64,000 nucleotides of DNA. Origin: Polymorphum gilvum SL003B-26A1. GTDB taxonomy: Bacteria; Pseudomonadota; Alphaproteobacteria; Rhizobiales; Stappiaceae. The number at the start of each line of letters is the position of its first letter. Within the stretch, counting starts at the first letter, position 1. The stretch is from contig NC_015259.1 of the NCBI RefSeq assembly GCF_000192745.1, positions 1,875,001 to 1,939,000 on the forward strand, given 5' to 3'. The notes below the pieces were generated by a model that was given only the letters and a program-made list of their open reading frames with translations, ran no database searches and was not told the DNA's origin. The position numbers were made by a program, and so were the translations under genes. Below are positions 54,053-63,184 of this stretch, one piece after another.

Positions 54053-54529
54053 GGTCTGCCAGGTTCTCGGGCCAGGGCCCAAGGGCGGATTTGGGGGCAA
54101 GCCGGCCGGTTGTGGCGCCGTCTGTGGCGCCCCGCGCCAAGATGGCCAAATGTTAACGTTACGGATTTACTAATTTCGTATAGAGTTTGCGCACAAAGGC
54201 CTTGCGGTGTTGATTTCCCGCACCACTTGGATAGTGTGATCGCGCAATCGGAAGCTTCAATCCGATTGCAAAACGATCATGTTGCAATGTTTTGCACAGA
54301 AATCCCTACGGAGCGCTCAGGTCCGCCGCATCTCCTGGGTCCGTGGGGTAGGCCGGCGAGGAAGGGAGCCGAAGAGTGGCCTCCTCGTGTCGTTCGCTTC
54401 CCGCCGGCCGCCTCTTCCCGTCCTTCGCCCCCCTTCTTTCGCGCCATCGCCGGCAACGGCCGTTGTCTTGCCGGGTAGGCGCTCTCCGGCGGGAGACCGA
54501 AGCCGGGACGGGGCAGTGAAAAGGCAACG
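54053..54529. other. Gene-free gap where pleD would be expected
   Basis: No coding frame is supported. The centre (about 54145-54305) is A+T-richer, with TAACGTTA at about 54154 and an inverted repeat CAATCGGA/TCCGATTG (54245-54268), followed by TTGCAATGTTTTGCA. The remainder is low-complexity G+C. It may hold a promoter or small RNA, but none could be shown. Confidence 0.4.
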
Positions 54530-54553
54530 AAAAAGGGCGCCGAAGCGGCGCCC
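54530..54553 (-). terminator. Terminator of rpmG
   Basis: On the minus strand, seven-base arms GGGCGCC/GGCGCCC with a five-base loop and five Ts, about 30 bases after the stop. Confidence 0.88.
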
Positions 54554-54584
54554 TTCCTGACCGGTCATACCGGAAGGATCAAGC

Positions 54585-54752
54585 TTACTTGATCTTGGCT
54601 TCCTTGAACTCGACGTGCTTCTTCGCGATCGGGTCGTACTTCCGCTGCACCATCTTCTCTGTCATGGTGCGGGAGTTCTTCTTGGTCACGTAGAAATAGC
54701 CGGTATCCGCCGTGGACAGCAGCTTGATCTTGATGGTGGTCGCCTTGGCCAT
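54585..54752 (-). CDS. rpmG: 50S ribosomal protein L33
   Basis: 55 residues, a standard length. [26 protein letters not shown] and [19 protein letters not shown] match bacterial L33. It has no CxxC pairs, so it is the zinc-independent form. The gene is read leftward toward divK and has its own terminator. It follows the NUDIX gene by about 170 bases. Its place near divK, with pleD missing between them, is noted separately. Confidence 0.97.
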   Translation of the reverse strand: MAKATTIKIKLLSTADTGYFYVTKKNSRTMTEKMVQRKYDPIAKKHVEFKEAKIK

Positions 54753-54924
54753 GGCCTTCGATCCTGTCTTGGTCTGGTTGGCAAACGCTGTTTGCGGCCA
54801 GGATCCTGGCGCCCGCGCGTCCGCTCCGCTGTACGGAAATCAGAGCGCACCCTACTCATAAGCGGACCAAAGTCAAGCGGCCTCGGCGGAACGGGGCGAT
54901 TTTGCCGACCGTGCGAACCTGGCG

Positions 54925-55668
54925 TCAGATCAGGTCCTGGGCAAAGCCGGCGCCGCGCCGGTAGTAGAACGGAACCGGGGCGCCGGGCGACAGCTCCGGG
55001 TCCTCGCGCAGGCGGTTGTGGAGGTCGTCGAGCACCTTCAGCGTGATCGCCGGCAGTTCCATCCGCTTCGCCTCGTCGAGGGTGACCCAGGCGACGTCCT
55101 CCAGTTCTCCGGACGGGCCGGTACCTTCCGGCAGGCGGTCGACGATGGCGTCGGACCACACGGCAAGGAACCGGGTATCGAAGCGGCGCGGACGGCCAGG
55201 CGGCGTGATGGCACGGGCGACCATGCGCATGGGCTCGAGATCGGGCAGGATGCCGCGCTCGGAAAAGGCCTCGAAGTCGCCCTTCGCCGGCCAGCGGTCG
55301 CCCGTGTGCCGGCCGATGAACAGGCCGGCCTCCTCGTAGGTCTCGCGGATCGCGGCGACGGTGAAGGCGCGTATGCGGGCGGCACTGGCGCGCCCCTTGT
55401 GCTGTGCGGCGAGTTTTTCCTCTACGGCAGGATGATAGGCACCGGCGACCTTAACGCGCGAATCGCCGGGATCGACGCGGCCGCCGGGAAACACGAACTT
55501 GCCGGGCATGAAGGCGTGGCGCATGTGGCGACGGCCCATCAGCACGCGCACCTCGGCGCCGCTGCGGTCGAGCACCAGCAGCGTTGCGGCGTCCTTGGGG
55601 CGAATGTAGGCATGGCCGGCATTGGCCATTGCTTCCTTTACCAGGTCTTGCGTCAGTGAATCGGTCAT
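54925..55668 (-). CDS. NUDIX hydrolase
   Basis: 247 residues. The NUDIX box is FTVAAIRETYEEAGLFIG (REx2EE core) after FVFPGGRVDPGDS. A longer C-terminal region (KRMELPAITLKVLDDLHNRL) is typical of the larger, CoA-pyrophosphatase-like alphaproteobacterial group. It hydrolyses nucleoside diphosphate-linked compounds; the substrate is unknown. The start overlaps the DUF983 stop (ATGA), so it is the last of a coupled set rnr-DUF983-NUDIX. Confidence 0.9.
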   Translation of the reverse strand: MTDSLTQDLVKEAMANAGHAYIRPKDAATLLVLDRSGAEVRVLMGRRHMRHAFMPGKFVFPGGRVDPGDSRVKVAGAYHPAVEEKLAAQHKGRASAARIRAFTVAAIRETYEEAGLFIGRHTGDRWPAKGDFEAFSERGILPDLEPMRMVARAITPPGRPRRFDTRFLAVWSDAIVDRLPEGTGPSGELEDVAWVTLDEAKRMELPAITLKVLDDLHNRLREDPELSPGAPVPFYYRRGAGFAQDLI

Positions 55669-56126
55669 CGCGGGGTCGCCATCGGTTCGGGAACAGGCAG
55701 GTCCTCGCCCGAGTCCGGGTCGAAGCCGTGCATGTAGAGGGCCCACTGCAGGCCGATCAGCGCACCCTTCACGGGGCGCAGGAAGCCAAGAGCCAGGATC
55801 AGCGTGAGCGACAGCCACAGCGTCATGTGGATCCAGATCGCCGGGCGATACAGGAACTCGACCGCCAGCATGGCGGGAATGATGATATGCCCGACGATGG
55901 TGATGGTGAAATAGGGCGGCGCGTCGTCGGCGCGATGGTGGTGCAGTTCCTCGCCGCAGGTGCTGCAGACGGGATTGACGGCCAGGTAGCCGGAAAACAG
56001 CCTGCCTTCGCCGCAGGCCGGGCAGCGGCACATCATGCCGCGCGTCACGGCCTGCATGACGGGGCGGTGCGGTTTGGCGACGGAAACGGCCGGAACCTCG
56101 GCCATGCCTGTATATCGTACGGTCAT
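55665..56126 (-). CDS. DUF983 membrane protein
   Basis: 153 residues. A zinc-binding N-terminal part (RCPACGEGRLFSGYLAVNPVCSTCGEEL, two CxxC pairs) is followed by two membrane helices (FTITIVGHIIIPAMLAVEFL and MTLWLSLTLILALGF). This is the DUF983 layout, a family without established function. It overlaps rnr upstream and the NUDIX gene downstream, each by ATGA, fixing its start at 56126. Confidence 0.9.
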   Translation of the reverse strand: MTVRYTGMAEVPAVSVAKPHRPVMQAVTRGMMCRCPACGEGRLFSGYLAVNPVCSTCGEELHHHRADDAPPYFTITIVGHIIIPAMLAVEFLYRPAIWIHMTLWLSLTLILALGFLRPVKGALIGLQWALYMHGFDPDSGEDLPVPEPMATPR

Positions 56127-58447
56127 CCCTGCTTCTTCCTGTTCCTGCCGGGCGATGCGGCGCCGGTGCGCCGGCCGGATGATGCCTGCCGCGCGCCGCG
56201 TGCTGCGGCGCCGGCGCGGCGGCCGGCCTTCCTGTCCTTGCGGCCCTCGCTGACGAGTGCGAAGCGCAGGGCGCCGGCAAAGGGTGCGGCCTCGACCAGT
56301 TCGACCTCGACCCGGTCTCCGAGTTGATATGTCTCGCCGCTCCTGTCGCCGACAAGGGCGTGCGACGCTTCGTCATACCGATAGTAGTCCAGCCCGATGG
56401 TCGAGGCGGGCACGAATCCGTCGGCGCCGCTGTCGTCGAGGCGGATGAACAGACCCGACTTGACCACGCCGGAGATGCGTCCGGAAAAGCGCGCGCCGAT
56501 GCGGTCGGTCATCCACAGCGCGATCAGCCGGTCGATGGTGTCGCGTTCGGCGAGCATGGCGCGCCGCTCGGCGGCCGACACTTCCGCGCCGATCGCCTCC
56601 AGCTTGGCCTCGATGCCCTCCGGCAGACCGTCGTCGCCGAGCCCGAGGGCGCGGATCAAGCCACGGTGGACGATGAGGTCGGCGTAGCGGCGGATCGGCG
56701 AGGTGAAATGGGCGTAGCGGCGCAGGTTGAGGCCGAAATGGCCGATGTTGTGCGGATTGTATTCCGCCTGCGCCTGGCTGCGCAGGACCACTTCGTTGAC
56801 GAGCTGCGCCTGTGGCGTGTCCTTCACCCTGGCCAGGATGGCGTTGAAGACGGCCGGCCGGAGGCCGCCCGAGGACGGCAGCTTGAGGCCGAGCGTCGAC
56901 AGGAATTCCTTCAGCGACTCCAGCTTCTCCGGGCTCGACGCGTCGTGGATGCGGTAGAGCAGGGGGGTGTTCTTCTTCTCCAGGGTCTCGGCCGCCGCGA
57001 CGTTGGCCTGGATCATGAACTCCTCAATCAGCCGGTGCGCGTCGAGCCGTTCGGGAATGTAGACGTGGTCGACGGTGCCGTCCGGCTTGAGCCTGATCTT
57101 GCGCTCGGGCAGGTCGAGGTCGAGCGGCTCGCGCGCGTCGCGGCCGATCGTCAGGCAGGCATAGGCGACCCACAGCGGCTTGAGGATGCCGTCGAGGAGG
57201 GTCCCGGTCTTGTCGTCGCAGACGCCGTCGATCGCCTTCTGCGCCTGCTGGTAGGACAGCTTCGCGGCCGAGCGCATCAGGATGCGGTGAAAGCTGTGGG
57301 CGCGCTTCTGTCCGGCGCGGTCGAACACCATGCGTACGGCGAGCGCCGGCCGGTCGACCGCCTCCTTCAGCGAGCACAGCTCGTTGGAGATGCGCTCCGG
57401 TAGCATGGGGATGACGCGGTCGGGGAAATAGACCGAGTTGCCGCGCAGGTGCGCCTCGCGGTCGAGCGCCGATCCGGGCCGGACGTAATGGGCGACGTCG
57501 GCGATGGCGACATAGACGACATGGCCGCCCTGGTTGGCCGGATCCTGGTCGGGTTCGGCGAAGACGGCGTCGTCGTGGTCCTTGGCGTCGGGCGGGTCGA
57601 TGGTGATGAGCGGCAGCTTGCGCCAGTCCTCGCGCTGGCCGAGGCCGATCGGCTCGGCGCGCTCGGCTTCCAGTTCGACGGCGGCCGGGAAGACATGCGG
57701 GATGCCGTGGCTGTGCAGCGCGATCTCCGAGACCGCCATCTCGGAATGCATCGCGCCGAAGCGCCTGACGATCTTCGCCCTGGGTGCGCCGTAGCGGCCG
57801 GTGCGGGTGACCTGAACGCTGACCAGATCGCCTTCCTCGGCGTCCTTGAGGTCGCTTGGATCGATGTCGAGTTCGCGCTGCTTGCGGTCGATCGGCTCCA
57901 GGTAGGGCGGATGGCGGCCGGGGCGCCGACGCAGGATGCCGAGGATGGCGCCCTGCTGCTTTTCCAGCACCTTGATGACCCGTGCGGCGTGGGTCGACTC
58001 GGCGCCCGGATCGGCCTCGGTCAGACGCACCAGGGCGCGGTCGCCGAGGCCCGGCTGAGACGTCTTGGCCGTCGTGCGACCGGTCAGCACCAGCAGCTTC
58101 GGCGGCGCGCCGGCTTCCTCGTCCCAGTTGACCGGCTCGCCGAGCAACTCGCCGTCGGCGTCGCGGGCGTTCAGGTGCACGACCAGAACGGGCGGCAGGT
58201 CGCCGGGCCGGATCAGGCGCTTCTGGCGCGTCTCGACCACGCCCTCGTCGGCGAGGTCGCGGAGCATCCGCTTGAGCTGGATGCGTGCCGCGCCGACGAT
58301 TCCGAAGTGGCGCGCGACCTCCCGCTTGCCGGCTTTGCCCGGGTTTTCAGCGACGAAGGCAAGGATGTCCTCGCGCGAGGGCATCTCGCCCGGCGTCTTC
58401 GCCTTGCGCGCCGCGGCCTTTCGCGGCTTTGGCCGCTTCGTGCTCAA
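56123..58447 (-). CDS. rnr: Ribonuclease R
   Basis: 774 residues. RNase R is a processive 3'-5' exoribonuclease that degrades structured RNA. A winged N-terminal region and cold-shock-like domains precede the RNB catalytic domain, with TIDPPDAKDHDDAVFAEP carrying the catalytic aspartates. A C-terminal S1 domain (IGARFSGRISGVVKSGLFIRLDDSGADGFVP) follows, then a basic, alanine-rich tail. The start overlaps the topA stop by four bases, and the stop overlaps the DUF983 start. Confidence 0.95.
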   Translation of the reverse strand: MSTKRPKPRKAAARKAKTPGEMPSREDILAFVAENPGKAGKREVARHFGIVGAARIQLKRMLRDLADEGVVETRQKRLIRPGDLPPVLVVHLNARDADGELLGEPVNWDEEAGAPPKLLVLTGRTTAKTSQPGLGDRALVRLTEADPGAESTHAARVIKVLEKQQGAILGILRRRPGRHPPYLEPIDRKQRELDIDPSDLKDAEEGDLVSVQVTRTGRYGAPRAKIVRRFGAMHSEMAVSEIALHSHGIPHVFPAAVELEAERAEPIGLGQREDWRKLPLITIDPPDAKDHDDAVFAEPDQDPANQGGHVVYVAIADVAHYVRPGSALDREAHLRGNSVYFPDRVIPMLPERISNELCSLKEAVDRPALAVRMVFDRAGQKRAHSFHRILMRSAAKLSYQQAQKAIDGVCDDKTGTLLDGILKPLWVAYACLTIGRDAREPLDLDLPERKIRLKPDGTVDHVYIPERLDAHRLIEEFMIQANVAAAETLEKKNTPLLYRIHDASSPEKLESLKEFLSTLGLKLPSSGGLRPAVFNAILARVKDTPQAQLVNEVVLRSQAQAEYNPHNIGHFGLNLRRYAHFTSPIRRYADLIVHRGLIRALGLGDDGLPEGIEAKLEAIGAEVSAAERRAMLAERDTIDRLIALWMTDRIGARFSGRISGVVKSGLFIRLDDSGADGFVPASTIGLDYYRYDEASHALVGDRSGETYQLGDRVEVELVEAAPFAGALRFALVSEGRKDRKAGRRAGAAARGARQASSGRRTGAASPGRNRKKQG

Positions 58448-61095
58448 GAAGTCCCGTCCGCAGCCGCGCCGCCGGCCTTCGCCTTCGTCCTCGACGCCGA
58501 TTTTTTTGCCGCCGCCGGCTTCTTCGCGGCGGGTTTCTTCGTTGCGGCCTTCTTAGGGGCTGCCTTGCCGCCGCCCTTGGCGGCGATCAGCTCGACGGCC
58601 TGCTCGAGGGTGACTGCCATCGGATCGCTGCCCTTGGGCAGGGTGGCGTTGACCTTGGCCCAGTTGACATAGGGCCCGTAGCGGCCGTCGCGCACGGTGA
58701 TCGGACCGCCGGCGCTCGGGTGCTCGCCGAGTTCCTTGAGCGCGGCCGGCGTGGCGCGCCCGCGGCCTGTCTTGGAGCGTTTCTCGGCCAGCAGGTCGAC
58801 CGCGCGATTGAGGCCGACCGAGAATACCTCGTCGGCCGAGCCCAGATTGGCATAGGTGCCGTCGTGCTGGACGAACGGTCCGTAGCGGCCGAGCCCGGCG
58901 GTGATCATCTTGCCGTCCTCGGGATGGGCGCCAACGTCGCGCGGCAGCGACAGGAGCTGCAGCGCCCTGGCCAGGTCGAGATCGGCCGCCGACCAGCCCC
59001 TGGGCAGGGACGAGCGTCTGGGCTTGGCATCCTCGCCGAGCTGGACGTAAGGACCGAAGCGGCCGGAACGCAGCGACACTTCCAGTCCGGTCGCCGGGTC
59101 GGTGCCGAGCACCTTCGGGCCGTCACTGGCCGCGTCCTCGCCCTCGCCGTCGCCGTTGCGGGCGAGTTGGCGGGTGTAGCTGCACTCGGGATAGTTGGAG
59201 CAGCCGATGAAGGCACCGAAGCGGCTGACCTTGAGTGACAGCTGGCCGGTGGCGCAGGTCGGGCAGGCGCGCGGGTCCTTGCCGTCCTCGCGGGGTGGGA
59301 AGATGTGGGCGGCGAGCAGGTCGTTGAGCGCGTCGATGACCTGGGACACGCGCAGGTCCTTGGTCTCGTCGACGGAAGCCGAGAAGTCACGCCAGAAATT
59401 GGCCAGCACCTCCCGCCAGGACAGTTCGCCGGCGGAGATGCGGTCGAGCTGTTCCTCCAGGCTCGCGGTGAAATCGTATTCCACGTAGCGGTTGAAGAAG
59501 CTCTCCAGGAAGGCGGTGACGATACGGCCCTTGTCCTGGGGCACCAGCTGTTTCTTGTCGAACGCGACATAGTCTCGGTCGCGCAGGGTCTGCAACGTCG
59601 AGGCATAGGTGGAGGGACGGCCGATGCCGAGTTCCTCCATCTTCTTGACCAGACTCGCCTCGGTGTAGCGGGGCGGCGGCGTGGTGAAGTGCTGGTCGGC
59701 CTCGATCGCGCTCGGCTTGCCCTCGACCGCGGCGAGGGCAAGTGGGGCGCCGTCGTCGACCGCGGGCAGGCGGCGGGCGGCCTCGTCCTCCTCGTCGTCG
59801 CGCCCCTCCTGGTAGAGCGCCAGGAATCCGTCGAAGCGGACGACCGAGCCGGTGGCGCGCAGCGTGGCGGTCTTGCCCGCTCCGGCAGCGTCGATGTCGA
59901 TGGTGGTGCGCTCCAGCACCGCCGATTCCATCTGGCTCGCCATGGTCCGCTTCCAGATCAGTTCGTAGAGGCGGGCTTGGTCGGGATCGAGGAAGCGGGC
60001 GACGTCGCGCGGGCGGCGGGCGAGGTCGGTCGGGCGGATCGCCTCGTGCGCCTCCTGGGCGTTCTTGGCCTTGCTGGAATAGAAGCGCGGCTTTTCCGGC
60101 ACGTAATTGTCGCCGAAATCCTGACCGATCACCTTGCGCGTCGCGGAGATGGCCTCGCCGGCGATCTGCACGCCGTCGGTCCGCATGTAGGTGATGAGAC
60201 CGGTGGTCTCGCCGCCGATGGCGACGCCCTCGTAGAGCTTCTGCGCCACCTGCATGGTGCGCGCGGCGGCGAAACCGAGCTTGCGCGACGCCTCCTGCTG
60301 CAGCGTCGAGGTGGTAAAGGGCGGCTGCGGATGGCGCTTGGCCGGCTTGGAGACGACGCTCGCGACCGTGTAGCGTGCCGCTTCCAGCATGCGCCTGATT
60401 GTCTCGGCCTCGTCGCCGGTCTTGATGTCGAGGCGGCCGATCTTGCGGCCGTCGAAACCGGTCAGACCGGCCTGGAGCACCTCGGCGCTGGGCGTCTTCA
60501 GGTTGGCGAGGATCGACCAGTACTCTTCCTTGACGAAGGTCTCGATCTCCATCTCGCGGTCGCAGATGAGGCGAAGCGCCACCGATTGCACGCGGCCGGC
60601 CGAGCGGGCGCCGGGCAGCTTGCGCCACAGCACCGGCGACAGCGTGAAGCCGACCAGGTAGTCGAGGGCGCGGCGGGCCAGATAGGCATCGACCAGCGGC
60701 GCGTCGATAGCGCGCGGGTGCTTCATCGCCTCCAGGATCGCCTGCTTGGTGATGGCGTTGAAGACGACGCGCTCGACCGGCTTGTCCTTGAGCACGCGCT
60801 TCTTATGCAGCACCTCCAGCACGTGCCAGGAAATCGCCTCGCCCTCGCGGTCGGGGTCGGTGGCGAGGATCAGGCGGTCGGCATCCTTGACCGCGGCGGC
60901 GATCTCGTTGAGGCGTTTCTGGGACTTGGAATCGACCTCCCAGCTCATCGCGAAGTCCTCGTCGGGCTTCACCGAACCGTCCTTGGCCGGCAGGTCGCGC
61001 ACGTGGCCGTAGGAGGCAAGCACCTGATAGCCGGAGCCGAGGTACTTGTTGATCGTCTTGGCCTTGGCCGGCGATTCCACAATGACAATATTCAT
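58444..61095 (-). CDS. topA: DNA topoisomerase I
   Basis: 883 residues. TopA relaxes negative supercoils. The TOPRIM domain has IVESPAKAKTINKYLG and LATDPDREGEAISWH; the active-site tyrosine is Tyr303 in LITYMRTDG; SAGRVQSVALRLICDRE is the type IA signature. The C-terminal part has one four-cysteine zinc finger (CPTCATG ... GCSNYPEC) and several non-cysteine repeats (GRFGPYVQLG, GRYGPFVQHDG, GRYGPYVNWA), then a lysine- and alanine-rich tail of about 45 residues. It is coupled to rnr by ATGA. Confidence 0.97.
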   Translation of the reverse strand: MNIVIVESPAKAKTINKYLGSGYQVLASYGHVRDLPAKDGSVKPDEDFAMSWEVDSKSQKRLNEIAAAVKDADRLILATDPDREGEAISWHVLEVLHKKRVLKDKPVERVVFNAITKQAILEAMKHPRAIDAPLVDAYLARRALDYLVGFTLSPVLWRKLPGARSAGRVQSVALRLICDREMEIETFVKEEYWSILANLKTPSAEVLQAGLTGFDGRKIGRLDIKTGDEAETIRRMLEAARYTVASVVSKPAKRHPQPPFTTSTLQQEASRKLGFAAARTMQVAQKLYEGVAIGGETTGLITYMRTDGVQIAGEAISATRKVIGQDFGDNYVPEKPRFYSSKAKNAQEAHEAIRPTDLARRPRDVARFLDPDQARLYELIWKRTMASQMESAVLERTTIDIDAAGAGKTATLRATGSVVRFDGFLALYQEGRDDEEDEAARRLPAVDDGAPLALAAVEGKPSAIEADQHFTTPPPRYTEASLVKKMEELGIGRPSTYASTLQTLRDRDYVAFDKKQLVPQDKGRIVTAFLESFFNRYVEYDFTASLEEQLDRISAGELSWREVLANFWRDFSASVDETKDLRVSQVIDALNDLLAAHIFPPREDGKDPRACPTCATGQLSLKVSRFGAFIGCSNYPECSYTRQLARNGDGEGEDAASDGPKVLGTDPATGLEVSLRSGRFGPYVQLGEDAKPRRSSLPRGWSAADLDLARALQLLSLPRDVGAHPEDGKMITAGLGRYGPFVQHDGTYANLGSADEVFSVGLNRAVDLLAEKRSKTGRGRATPAALKELGEHPSAGGPITVRDGRYGPYVNWAKVNATLPKGSDPMAVTLEQAVELIAAKGGGKAAPKKAATKKPAAKKPAAAKKSASRTKAKAGGAAADGTS

Positions 61096-61370
61096 CGAAA
61101 CCCAGAAGCTGATTGCCAGGATGAGGGCGCCGCCCCGGGCCGCATCCCGAAGAAAAACTGACGTTACCAGTGGGCGACGATCAGGGATCGCCCGGCGCGT
61201 GTCAAATGGACCTTTGCGGCGATGGGGTCAAGTCGGCCTTTCCGCGGCCGGGTTATCCACCGGGTGCGTTTCTCGAAAAGGTGCCAAGGAACACGCACGT
61301 GTCCACCTGGTCCGTCCGCGCCGTTGTCATGCCGGGCTCAGGTGCGGAGACGACGTTCAAGAGGCCGCGC
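61096..61370. other. Intergenic stretch between dprA and topA
   Basis: 275 bases upstream of topA on the minus strand. No gene, terminator or convincing promoter was recognised. It contains a single TTATCCACC, one base off the DnaA box. Confidence 0.4.
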
Positions 61371-62513
61371 TCAGTAAACGAGCGACACCTGCTGTCCCCG
61401 GTGGCGTTCCAGGCGGCCGGCGAGTTCCAGTTCGAGCAGCACGACATGGACCGTGCGTGCCGGCAGGCCGGTGAAGCGGATCAGTTCGTCGATCTCCACG
61501 GGGGTCGGCCCGAGTGCCGACACGATGCGATCGCGGAGGCTGTCGGTCGGCTCGATCGGCTCGGGGGGCGCGGACTGGTCCGGCTCGGAGATCTCCCCCT
61601 CGAAGGGCAGGACGGGTTCGATCCGCCCGGCCAGGCTCTGGATCACGTCGCGGGCGCAGGTGATCAGCATCGCGCCCTGCTGGATCAGCCGGTTGGCGCC
61701 TTCGGAGCGCGGGTCGAGCGGCGAGCCCGGCACGGCGAAGATGTCGCGGTTCTGCTCGAGCGCAAAACGGGCGGTGTGCAGCGAACCGGAGGCCCTGGCC
61801 GCCTCGATCACCAGCACGCCGAGCGACAGGCCGGAGATCAGCCGGTTGCGGCGCGGAAAGTCGCGGCCGCGCGGCTTCCAGCCGAAGGGCATCTCGCTGA
61901 TCGCACTGCCGCCGGCGTCGAGGATGCGGGCGAGCAGTCCGTCGTGCTCGGGCGGGTAGAGTATGTCGATGCCACCGGCGAAGACGGCGATCGTGCCGCC
62001 GGCAAGTGCGGCCTCGTGGGCGGCGGCGTCGATGCCGCGCGCCAGGCCGGAGACGATGACGAAGCCGTCGCCGGACAGGTCCCTGGCGAGGGTCGCGGCG
62101 ATCTTGCGGCCCGAGAGCGACGCGTTGCGGGCGCCGACCACCGCGAGCGTCTTCGGGCTCGCGAGCGTTGCGTCGCTGCCGTTGACCGACAGGAGCGGCG
62201 GCGGGCCGTCGACATGGCGCAGGTGCGGCGGATAGCCGGTCTCGCCGAGGGCGACGAGGCGCGATCCGGCCCTTTCATGGGCGCGCATCTCGTTCTCGGC
62301 CTCGTGGAGGGGGCAGACGCGGATAGAGGGCTTGCCGCCGCGCCGCGACAGGGCGGGCAGGGCATCGAGCGCCCGTTCTGCCGATCCGAAGTGATTGACG
62401 AGGGCGCGGAAGGTCGACGGGCCGACGTTCTCGGAGCGTATTAGCCGGAGCCATGCCAGCCGCTGGGCCTCGCTGAGGCGCGGCGTTTTAGCAGGCTCAG
62501 GTCCCCGGCTCAT
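61371..62513 (-). CDS. dprA: DNA processing protein DprA
   Basis: 380 residues. DprA loads RecA on incoming single-stranded DNA in transformation. The Rossmann-like core shows [84 protein letters not shown] and [23 protein letters not shown]. An N-terminal SAM-like helical region and a C-terminal winged domain ([26 protein letters not shown]) complete it. The start overlaps the plsY stop (ATGA). Presence alone does not show natural competence. Confidence 0.95.
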   Translation of the reverse strand: MSRGPEPAKTPRLSEAQRLAWLRLIRSENVGPSTFRALVNHFGSAERALDALPALSRRGGKPSIRVCPLHEAENEMRAHERAGSRLVALGETGYPPHLRHVDGPPPLLSVNGSDATLASPKTLAVVGARNASLSGRKIAATLARDLSGDGFVIVSGLARGIDAAAHEAALAGGTIAVFAGGIDILYPPEHDGLLARILDAGGSAISEMPFGWKPRGRDFPRRNRLISGLSLGVLVIEAARASGSLHTARFALEQNRDIFAVPGSPLDPRSEGANRLIQQGAMLITCARDVIQSLAGRIEPVLPFEGEISEPDQSAPPEPIEPTDSLRDRIVSALGPTPVEIDELIRFTGLPARTVHVVLLELELAGRLERHRGQQVSLVY

Positions 62514-63160
62514 GGGCCTCCGTCGGCGGTCTCCGTCTTCGGTTTCGATCGCGCGCCGATCCGGGACTCCTTGCCGGTGACCAGGCGGCGGATGTTCTCA
62601 TTGTGCTTCAGCCACAGCAGCAGCGTCATCGCGAGGAACGCTTCGGCGAGTTGGACGTGCCCGAGGGCGTAGAGCAGGACGGGCGTGGCGAGGCTCGCCG
62701 TCAGCGCCGCCAGCGACGAGTAGCGGAACAGGGCGGCCATGCCGACCCAGATCGCGGCAAAGGCGAGAAAGGCCGGCCAGTGGAGGCCGAGCAGGATGCC
62801 GAGATAGGTGGCGACGCCCTTGCCGCCCCTAAACTTCAGCCAGACCGGGAAGAGATGGCCGAGGAAGGCGCCGAGACCGGCGACAAGAGCCATTTCCTGA
62901 CCATAGAGGTGGCCGACAACCAGCACGGCGACGGTGCCCTTCAGCGCGTCGCCGACGAGGGTGAGGGCGGCGAGCGACTTCCTGCCGGTGCGCAGCACGT
63001 TGGTGGTACCGATGTTGCCGGAGCCGATGGTGCGGATGTCGCCGAGGCCGGCGGCGCGCGTGACGATCAGGCCGAAGGGAATCGACCCCAGCAGGTAGCC
63101 GAAGGCGAGGGCGGCGAGATAGTAGGGCCAGGCGAGGGCCCAGCTGATCGGATCCGGCAC
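62510..63160 (-). CDS. plsY: Acyl-phosphate:glycerol-3-phosphate acyltransferase
   Basis: 216 residues with about five membrane helices. PlsY makes lysophosphatidate from acyl-phosphate and glycerol-3-phosphate. The three cytoplasmic motifs are present: [11 protein letters not shown] ... [12 protein letters not shown] (motif 1), [27 protein letters not shown] (motif 2), and [19 protein letters not shown] (motif 3). It is coupled to dprA by ATGA and lies 24 bases after pyrC, which is read in the same direction. Confidence 0.96.
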   Translation of the reverse strand: MPDPISWALAWPYYLAALAFGYLLGSIPFGLIVTRAAGLGDIRTIGSGNIGTTNVLRTGRKSLAALTLVGDALKGTVAVLVVGHLYGQEMALVAGLGAFLGHLFPVWLKFRGGKGVATYLGILLGLHWPAFLAFAAIWVGMAALFRYSSLAALTASLATPVLLYALGHVQLAEAFLAMTLLLWLKHNENIRRLVTGKESRIGARSKPKTETADGGP

Positions 63161-63184
63161 GGGATGTCTCCGGTTACGGCGGGC

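Noticed and set aside
61249-61257. A DnaA box and possible replication origin
   Set aside because: Only one near-match (TTATCCACC) was seen, with no cluster, A+T-rich unwinding region or origin-type genes.
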